A DNA stretch of 7,105 nucleotides, taken from positions 1 to 7,105 of the forward strand of contig SKUG01000015.1 of assembly GCA_007122215.1 (NCBI GenBank), in the 5' to 3' direction. Both the position numbers and the translations under genes were made by a program. The notes under the pieces were generated by a model. The model saw only the letters and a list, made by a program, of their open reading frames with translations. It did not search any database and had not been told where the DNA came from. Of the stretch, positions 1 through 4,363 are shown piece after piece (position 1 is the stretch's first letter; the number at the start of each line of letters is the position of its first letter). The stretch is from Thermoleophilia bacterium. GTDB lineage: Bacteria; Actinomycetota; Thermoleophilia; Gaiellales; SKUG01.

Positions 1-2
1 CG

Positions 3-539
3 GCGGCAGCACCGTCCACGGCCACCGGTGCAGGACCGCTTCCTGCCGCCACGGGCACGCTCCCGGAGGCCATCATCGACACGTCCCGCAACGATTCGGA
101 TCCCGAGGAGGCAGCCGAGGAGCCGGCATCCCGGCCGGCCGGTCCGGCATCGGCCCCAGCGGCTCCCCGCTCAGGCGCCTCGAGCCAGCAGGTGGTGGAC
201 TTCATCCACTGGGCGGCACGACAGTACGGCGTGAACGAGGTGATGCTGGAGAAGGTCGCCGAGTACGAGTCGAGCTTCGACGTCGACGTCGTCAACGACT
301 GGGACTCCAACGCCCGGGCCGGCACGCCGTCCAAGGGCCTGATGCAGTTCATCGAGCCGACCTTCGACTGGTTCTCGAAGATGGCTCGCGACGCCGACCC
401 CGACCTCCAGGGCGCCTTCGGCGAGCCCGACTGGCTGGACTGGCGCCAGCAGGCCCTGGTCGCCGCATGGGCGTTCGCCGATGGCAAGGGCAGCCACTGG
501 TCGACCTACCGGCGGGCCCGGGAGGCAGCCGGCGCCTAG
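3..539 (+). CDS. SLT/lysozyme-like transglycosylase domain protein, 5' end missing
   Basis: The reading frame is open from base 3 to the TAG at 537-539, so only the last 178 residues are visible and the true start lies upstream. The first ~60 residues are a Pro/Ala/Glu-rich linker of the kind that tethers an exported enzyme. From about base 192 a compact lysozyme-fold domain follows. YESSFD carries the likely catalytic Glu (codon 267-269), then comes NDWDSNARAGTPSKGLMQF, the Gly-Leu-Met-Gln signature of SLT-type lytic transglycosylases, and finally a Trp-rich helical end. Family knowledge predicts cleavage of the MurNAc-GlcNAc bond of peptidoglycan outside the membrane. The signal peptide or any other targeting module cannot be seen. 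The GTG at 192 is not a credible start because the frame continues upstream and starting there would remove the linker. It could be a wall-remodelling enzyme or a resuscitation-type muralytic factor. The domain call is firm; the biological role is open. Confidence 0.82.
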   Translation, partial: AAAPSTATGAGPLPAATGTLPEAIIDTSRNDSDPEEAAEEPASRPAGPASAPAAPRSGASSQQVVDFIHWAARQYGVNEVMLEKVAEYESSFDVDVVNDWDSNARAGTPSKGLMQFIEPTFDWFSKMARDADPDLQGAFGEPDWLDWRQQALVAAWAFADGKGSHWSTYRRAREAAGA

Positions 540-565
540 CGACCAGGCATCGCCGGGGGCGCCGG
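529..565. terminator. Weak candidate hairpin between convergent genes
   Basis: CCGGCGCC (529-536) and GGCGCCGG (558-565) are perfect inverted copies around a 21-base loop. The left arm is the last codons of the transglycosylase gene, and the hairpin sits at the convergence with osmC. There is no T-run on either side, and in DNA this GC-rich an 8-base stem can arise by chance, so this is only a possible terminator. Confidence 0.2.
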
Positions 566-587
566 GCGGGCCATCACCTGCCGGCGG

Positions 588-1031
588 CTATGCCGTGGCG
601 AGCAGTCGTGCGCTGAGCGTCGAGGCGACGTTCCCGGCCAGCGCGGCCGACACCGGGCACCCCTCGTGCGCGCCTGCTGCAAGCTCCTGGAAGCGTTCCT
701 CGGCGATGCCCGGCACATCGGCGGTGAGCTCGATCCGCGCCTCGTGGATGCCGAACCCGTCTCCCTGTGGCCCGAAGCCGACCTCGACCTCGACCTCGAC
801 CGAGCGGGGCTCGTGCCCAGCCTCGGCCAGCGCGTAGGACAGCGCCATCGACAGGCATCCTGCCCAGCTGGCTGCCAGCAGCTCCTCCGGGGTGGTGCCG
901 GGCTCCTCGCCGATCCGGGCCCGCCAGGTCAGCGGCGTGGCATCGAGCGCAGGGCTCGCCGTGGATGCAGTACCGGCCCCGTCCACGGTCGAGCCTTCCC
1001 AGCGTGCCCGTGCGATGCTTGCGCGTGCCAT
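588..1031 (-). CDS. osmC: OsmC-subfamily organic hydroperoxide peroxidase
   Basis: The product is 147 residues, close to E. coli OsmC (about 143). OsmC reduces organic and inorganic peroxides in the cytoplasm through a reactive/resolving cysteine pair and works as an intertwined dimer. Both cysteines are present: C59 in AGCLSMALS and C125 in EGCPVSAAL. The region that holds the catalytic Arg and Glu is also intact: RARIGEEPGTTPEELL, with R39 and E49/E50. The N-terminal ARWEGSTVDGAGT matches the WEG..GxGT opening of the OsmC branch rather than Ohr. A longer in-frame ORF begins at 1160, but its extra 43 residues are Arg-rich and unlike the family. The ATG at 1031 has a good Shine-Dalgarno site, so I start there. 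The gene is divergent from the SRPBCC fusion gene and convergent with the transglycosylase. In other bacteria osmC responds to osmotic, stationary-phase or peroxide stress; nothing in this sequence identifies the regulator. Confidence 0.93.
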   Translation of the reverse strand: MARASIARARWEGSTVDGAGTASTASPALDATPLTWRARIGEEPGTTPEELLAASWAGCLSMALSYALAEAGHEPRSVEVEVEVGFGPQGDGFGIHEARIELTADVPGIAEERFQELAAGAHEGCPVSAALAGNVASTLSARLLATA

Positions 1032-1037
1032 GTATCG

Positions 1038-1043
1038 TCTCCT
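1038..1043 (-). promoter_or_regulatory. Ribosome binding site of osmC
   Basis: On the minus strand AGGAGA lies six bases before the ATG at 1031. It decides between this start and the much longer frame beginning at 1160. Confidence 0.75.
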
Positions 1044-1141
1044 GAAGCGATCGGAACCTGCAGTGCGACACGCTACCGGACCCCGCCGTCGGACGCCAGC
1101 AGCGGGTCGGGACACCGAACCGCCCGCACCAACCTGCTCGT

Positions 1142-1146
1142 AGGAG
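1142..1146 (+). promoter_or_regulatory. Ribosome binding site of the SRPBCC fusion gene
   Basis: AGGAG lies seven bases before the ATG at 1154. A second ATG at 1149 is too close to this site and gives only ATG AGA TGA, so the site selects 1154 as the start. Confidence 0.7.
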
Positions 1147-1153
1147 CCATGAG

Positions 1154-2143
1154 ATGACACGCCTGACCGTCAGCAGCATCCTGCCCGTGCCCCCCGGGGA
1201 TGCCTTCGACTGGCACCTGCGCGACGGGGCCTTCGAACGGCTCACGCCGCCGTGGGACCGGACGATCGTCAGCGAGCGTTCCGGCTCCATCGAGGATGAG
1301 ACGCTGGTGGTTCGCCTCGAGACCCCGATCCTCGGCCCGATCCGCCAGGTGCTCGTGGCAGAGCATGACGGCTTCGTGCCCGGGCACCGCTTCCGCGACA
1401 CGCTCGTGCGTGGGCCGTTCGCCTCGTGGGCCCACGAGCACCTCGTGTTCCCGCTGGCAGGTGATCCCACGCGGTCCCTGCTGGTGGATGACATGCGCTT
1501 CACGCTGCCGCTGGAGCCCTTCTCCCGACCGGCTGAGTGGGTCGGGGTGCGGCCGCGGCTGCGGAAGATGTTCGGCGCGCGCCACGCCACCTGCGTCGGC
1601 GACCTCGCCGCGCATGCAGCAGCCGGGCTCGCACCCGGCATCACGGTACAGGTCCACGGCCACCATGGCGCACTGCGCGCCCAGCTGGAGGCCTACCTCT
1701 CGACCGGGGGCGCCACCATCGCCGACGACGAGTCCAGCGGCACGGGAGAGGCTGATGCCACGGTCACGATTGCTGCCGGCACGATCCGCGTGGCCCCTGC
1801 AGGTGGCGGCGGGGATGTGATGCTGGAGCACCCCACGATCGTCGATCCCCGACTCGGCACCCGGCTGCGCCAGGCCGGGCCGGAGCGCGCGTGGATCTCG
1901 CTCGACGACCTGCTCGGTGCCATCGAGTGGGCGATCGTCGGGCACCTGGCGGCCGGCACGGTCTCCGTCGCGGCGCCGGGAACAGCCGGTGCCGATCCCC
2001 TGGCACGCTCGGGCTATCGCTGGCGCTCACCAACCCGGGAGCATCTGCGCGGGCTGCTGCGGGGTGCGATCCCGGACCGCACGGTCCTGTCGTGGAACCT
2101 CCCCGAGGACGCTGACCTGCCCGCGCTCGCCGAGGGCAGGTAG
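1154..2143 (+). CDS. SRPBCC domain fused to a shortened TIGR01777-like SDR remnant
   Basis: The product has 329 residues. Residues 1-157 look like an SRPBCC/START-like ligand-binding domain: alternating strands such as LVVRLETPILGPIRQVLVAE, then FRDTLVRGPFASWAHEH, ending in MFGARHATCVGDLAAHA, which resembles the boundary sequence before the epimerase in actinobacterial SRPBCC-TIGR01777 fusions. The rest aligns by eye with pieces of a TIGR01777 NAD-dependent epimerase. VQVHGHHGALRAQLEAYLSTGG (166-187) stands for the Rossmann GxxGxxG segment but has Arg in place of the third Gly. ADATVTIAAGTI (200-211) matches the DAVVHLAGexI strand. AWISLDDLLGAI (246-257) with VSVAAPG (270-276) matches SWISLDDLVGAI...NAVAPNP. 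SGYRWRSPTREHLRGLL (286-302) matches the DUF1731 tail. The central ~120-150 residues carrying the YxxxK active site are absent, so dehydrogenase or epimerase activity is unlikely. The frame has no internal stop and keeps host-like codon use. The ligand and function are unknown. It ends three bases before the mazG stop. Confidence 0.8.
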   Translation: MTRLTVSSILPVPPGDAFDWHLRDGAFERLTPPWDRTIVSERSGSIEDETLVVRLETPILGPIRQVLVAEHDGFVPGHRFRDTLVRGPFASWAHEHLVFPLAGDPTRSLLVDDMRFTLPLEPFSRPAEWVGVRPRLRKMFGARHATCVGDLAAHAAAGLAPGITVQVHGHHGALRAQLEAYLSTGGATIADDESSGTGEADATVTIAAGTIRVAPAGGGGDVMLEHPTIVDPRLGTRLRQAGPERAWISLDDLLGAIEWAIVGHLAAGTVSVAAPGTAGADPLARSGYRWRSPTREHLRGLLRGAIPDRTVLSWNLPEDADLPALAEGR

Positions 2144-2146
2144 GCA

Positions 2147-3061
2147 TCACGCCGACGTCGCGCCCAGCTGCTGCCGGGCGCGCTGGTACCAGTGCTCCTG
2201 GCGCTCGATGTCGAGGTCGGCAAAATCCTCGCCTGACTCGGCGGCAAGCGCCTCGGCGGTCTCGACCCGGTCCACGAAGCGCCGCGTGCAGTCGCGCAGT
2301 GCCAGCTCGGGATCGACGCCGAGAAGGCGGGCGGTGTTGACGGTCGCGAACAGGAGGTCGCCCACCTCGTGGTGGGCTGCTGCCGAGGGAACCTCGGACT
2401 CGCCGGGGGGGTCACCGCGTCGGGCCAGCTCATCCTCGATGGCCTCGGCCAGCTCGCGCCGCTCCTCCTCCACCTTGGCATGGGCGTCGCGGACGCTCGG
2501 GAAGTCGAAGCCGATCCCGGCAGCACGCTGCTGTGCCGTGCGGGCATGATGCGTTGCCGGAAGGGTCGTGGGCAAGCCGCCAAAGGTCCCGCGCCTGCCT
2601 TCCCCGGTACGCTTGACGGCCTCCCAGGTGGCCCGCACCTCGTCGGCGGTCTCGGAGCGGGCCTTGGCGAAGACGTGGGGATGGCGCCGCACGAGCTTTG
2701 CCACGATCGAGCCGATCACGCCTGTCAGCGTGCGGTCGGGGTCGACCTCTGCCGACAGCACCGACAGCAGCACGACCTGGAAGAGCAGGTCCCCGAGCTC
2801 GTCCTCGAGCTCGGCAGCCCCGCTGCTGCTGACCGTCCCGGACGGGCTGGCATTGGCACGAACGGTGTCTGCGACCTCCAGCGCCTCCGACACCGTGTGC
2901 GGGACGATCGACAGGTGCGACTGGGCCCTGTCCCAGGGGCATGCCTCGCGCAGCAGGAGCGTCAGCTCCTGCAGCACCTCCAGCGCCTCCCCGGCGCTGG
3001 CGCCCGTGGGAACCACCGGCGCCTGCCGCCGTGCGGCGGTGTCACCGCTGGAGTCGTCCAT
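2147..3061 (-). CDS. mazG: Nucleoside triphosphate pyrophosphohydrolase MazG
   Basis: MazG hydrolyses (d)NTPs to the monophosphate and pyrophosphate in the cytoplasm, removing aberrant nucleotides and affecting (p)ppGpp levels in some species. The 304 residues hold two MazG domains, roughly 25-150 and 175-290. Domain 1 opens with the signature CPWDRAQSH (41-49) and keeps ExxD (E88/D91) in DELGDLLFQVV, but its first metal motif reads SEALE (58-62) where EExxE is usual. Domain 2 has an intact EExxE (199-203, EERRE) and ExxD (E232/D235, EVGDLLFATVN), followed by LLGVDPELALRDCTRRF. This fits the known E. coli case in which the C-terminal domain is the active one. The domains are joined by the typical WEAVK...GLPTTLPA...GFDFP linker. 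The start is the ATG 14 bases after the upstream lipoprotein stop. No clear Shine-Dalgarno is present, so translation may be coupled, or the GTG at codon 16 could be used. Confidence 0.95.
   Translation of the reverse strand: MDDSSGDTAARRQAPVVPTGASAGEALEVLQELTLLLREACPWDRAQSHLSIVPHTVSEALEVADTVRANASPSGTVSSSGAAELEDELGDLLFQVVLLSVLSAEVDPDRTLTGVIGSIVAKLVRRHPHVFAKARSETADEVRATWEAVKRTGEGRRGTFGGLPTTLPATHHARTAQQRAAGIGFDFPSVRDAHAKVEEERRELAEAIEDELARRGDPPGESEVPSAAAHHEVGDLLFATVNTARLLGVDPELALRDCTRRFVDRVETAEALAAESGEDFADLDIERQEHWYQRARQQLGATSA
2159..2182 (+). terminator. Candidate hairpin after the SRPBCC fusion gene
   Basis: CGCGCCC (2159-2165) and GGGCGCG (2176-2182) form a 7-base perfect stem with a 10-base loop, starting 16 bases after the fusion-gene stop. 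It lies inside the 3' end of mazG. No T-run follows, so it could be a GC-rich terminator of the actinobacterial kind or chance. Confidence 0.25.
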
Positions 3062-3075
3062 CCGCGGTACGGCGA

Positions 3076-4245
3076 CTACTCGTCGCCGTCGGCGTCATCA
3101 TCACCGGCATCGGCGTCAGCGTCAGCATCGGCGTCAGCGTCGTCGCCAGCGTCGTCGCCAGCGTCGGCATCGCCCTCGTCACCGGGCTGCTCGATCACCA
3201 CGTTGTCGGAGGGGTCGGCCTCCTCCTCGGTGACCGTCTGCGTCCAGACGTACTCGTCGAGGCAGGTGACCTCGTCAACGGCATCCTCGATCAGGTCCTG
3301 CTGCCACTCGTTCATCGCCTCGCTGCGGGCCTGCTGCTCGAGCTGTGCACGGATCTGCTCCTGCACGTCCTCGAAGCTCGCGGCAGACTCGGGCTGGATG
3401 TCGCTGCGCGCGGTGATCACATGCCAGCCGTACTGGGTCTCGACGGGCTCGGAGACCTCACCGGTGTCCAGCTCGAACGCGGTGCGGTCGAACTCGGGCA
3501 CGGTGTCCCCGCGGCGGATGGTGAGCTCACCACCGTTCTGCGCGGAGCTCGGGTCCTGGCTGAACTCCTCTGCCAGCTGCGCGAACCGCTGCCGGTTGCC
3601 CCCGCGGACCTCCTCGTAGATCTCGTCGGCCCTGTCCTTCTCCTCGACGAGGATGTGGGCAACCTCGCGCTGGGCGGGTGTTGCGAACTGGTCCTCGTTC
3701 TCGTCGAAGTACTCGCGGATCTCGTTCTCGGAGACCGAGACGTCCTTGGTGACCTCGTTGAACAGCTCCTGCTGGAGCAGCTGGTGGGCGATGTTGTCGC
3801 GCAGGCGCTCCTCGGTGAGGCCCTGCTTCTCGAGCTCCTCCTCGTAGGCCTCCTGGTCGAAGTCCTCGTCGTCACCGCCCGGGAAGAACGAGCCCTTGAG
3901 CTGCTCGAGGCGCTCGTCGACCTGCTCGTCGGTGATCTCGATGCCGAGCCGGTCCCCCTCCTGCTCCAGGAGCAGCTGGCGCACCAGCACGTCGACCGCG
4001 CCACGCTCGAGCGTCTCGCGCTCCTGGCTGCCCTCGGCCGGCGGCTCCTGGTCCTGCGCACGGTAGGCGGCGAGTGTGCCCTCGACGTAGGTCTCGAAGG
4101 AGCGGATGTCGTCCTTGAGCGGGATGGCATCGCCGCGGACCACGCAGATCGCGCCATCCGGCACCGACGTTGCGCCGCAGCCGGCTGCGATCATGGCGGC
4201 AGAGGCGGTGGCGATCAGCAGGGCTGGAATCCGTGGGAGCTTCAT
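3076..4245 (-). CDS. Parvulin-type peptidyl-prolyl isomerase lipoprotein (SurA/PrsA-like)
   Basis: The product has 389 residues. The N-terminus (MKLPR, hydrophobic stretch, IAAGC) is a lipoprotein signal with the acylated Cys at 23, so the protein should be anchored outside the cytoplasmic membrane. Residues ~35-185 form a helical SurA_N/trigger-factor-like chaperone region: VVRGDAIPLKDD at the front, then LVRQLLLEQEGDRLGIEITDEQVDERL as in SurA and PrsA. Residues ~193-281 are a rotamase domain with the markers REVAHILV, FAQLAEEFSQDPSSAQNGGEL, VPEFDRTAFELDTGEVSEPV and YGWHVI. A helix (~285-325) completes the chaperone fold. The final ~38 residues are almost only Asp, Ala, Gly and Glu, an unusual acidic tail encoded by short tandem DNA repeats. 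The expected role is folding or stabilising exported proteins. The start has GAGGA six bases upstream. The gene lies 118 bases after mfd and 14 bases before mazG. Which proteins it serves cannot be told from sequence. Confidence 0.92.
   Translation of the reverse strand: MKLPRIPALLIATASAAMIAAGCGATSVPDGAICVVRGDAIPLKDDIRSFETYVEGTLAAYRAQDQEPPAEGSQERETLERGAVDVLVRQLLLEQEGDRLGIEITDEQVDERLEQLKGSFFPGGDDEDFDQEAYEEELEKQGLTEERLRDNIAHQLLQQELFNEVTKDVSVSENEIREYFDENEDQFATPAQREVAHILVEEKDRADEIYEEVRGGNRQRFAQLAEEFSQDPSSAQNGGELTIRRGDTVPEFDRTAFELDTGEVSEPVETQYGWHVITARSDIQPESAASFEDVQEQIRAQLEQQARSEAMNEWQQDLIEDAVDEVTCLDEYVWTQTVTEEEADPSDNVVIEQPGDEGDADAGDDAGDDADADADADADAGDDDADGDE
3106..3162. repeat. Short tandem repeats encoding the acidic Asp/Ala tail
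   Basis: Two 18-base units (3106-3123 and 3124-3141) are identical except for the first base. Each encodes alternating Asp and Ala on the minus strand. Next to and slightly overlapping them, a perfect 12-base unit GTCGTCGCCAGC occurs twice (3139-3150 and 3151-3162), encoding two AGDD blocks. All units are multiples of three, so copy-number changes by slippage would lengthen or shorten the tail without breaking the frame. Confidence 0.85.
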
Positions 4246-4251
4246 TCGTGG

Positions 4252-4256
4252 TCCTC
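4252..4256 (-). promoter_or_regulatory. Ribosome binding site of the PPIase lipoprotein gene
   Basis: GAGGA on the minus strand lies six bases before the ATG at 4245. It supports this start, which also gives a complete lipoprotein signal. Confidence 0.65.
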
Positions 4257-4313
4257 GTGTGGTGGCGGTGCCATCGAGCGCAGCCCACGGTGGGGCATGC
4301 GCATTCCGGGGGG

Positions 4314-4319
4314 ACTATA
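4314..4319 (-). promoter_or_regulatory. Candidate -10 box for the PPIase-mazG unit
   Basis: TATAGT on the minus strand matches the TATAAT consensus at five of six positions and stands out in this very GC-rich sequence. It sits in the 118-base mfd-lipoprotein gap and would give a leader of about 60 bases. The hexamers 17-18 bases upstream (GTGTAG, TGTGTA) are poor -35 matches. Just downstream of the predicted start of transcription lies an 8-base palindrome, ATGCGCAT (4297-4304), which might be an operator half or chance. Confidence 0.5.
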
Positions 4320-4363
4320 CCGCGGGGACCGGCGCGCTACACATCCGGGCGCTTCCCTGCGGG

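Larger units (their letters stand above)
1032..1153. promoter_or_regulatory. Divergent intergenic region osmC / SRPBCC fusion
   Basis: These 122 bases must hold the start signals of both divergent genes. For osmC, TAGCGT (minus strand, 1070-1075) fits a TAnnnT -10 box and would give a leader of about 30 bases. The hexamer 17 bases further upstream, TGGCGT (1093-1098), is a poor -35 match. No convincing -10 is seen for the plus-strand gene. I found no long palindrome that would mark a repressor operator. The assignment rests on position; the boxes are tentative. Confidence 0.4.

Noticed and set aside
779..797. Triple GACCTC hexamer repeat inside osmC
   Set aside because: It encodes the alternating Val/Glu beta-strand expected in the OsmC fold, so codon bias explains it.
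1032..1160. N-terminal extension of OsmC to a start at 1160
   Set aside because: The extra residues are Arg/Gly-rich and unlike OsmC, the start overlaps the divergent gene's own start, and the ATG at 1031 has a good ribosome binding site.
574..1644. 356-codon minus-strand frame spanning osmC and the SRPBCC gene
   Set aside because: It overlaps two well-supported genes in another frame, is Arg/Ser/Pro-rich and matches no known family.
939..4283. Shared 12-mer CATCGAGCGCAG inside osmC (from 939) and in the PPIase gene leader (from 4272)
   Set aside because: It is short and GC-rich, one copy is inside coding sequence, and there is no flanking similarity; chance is the simplest explanation.
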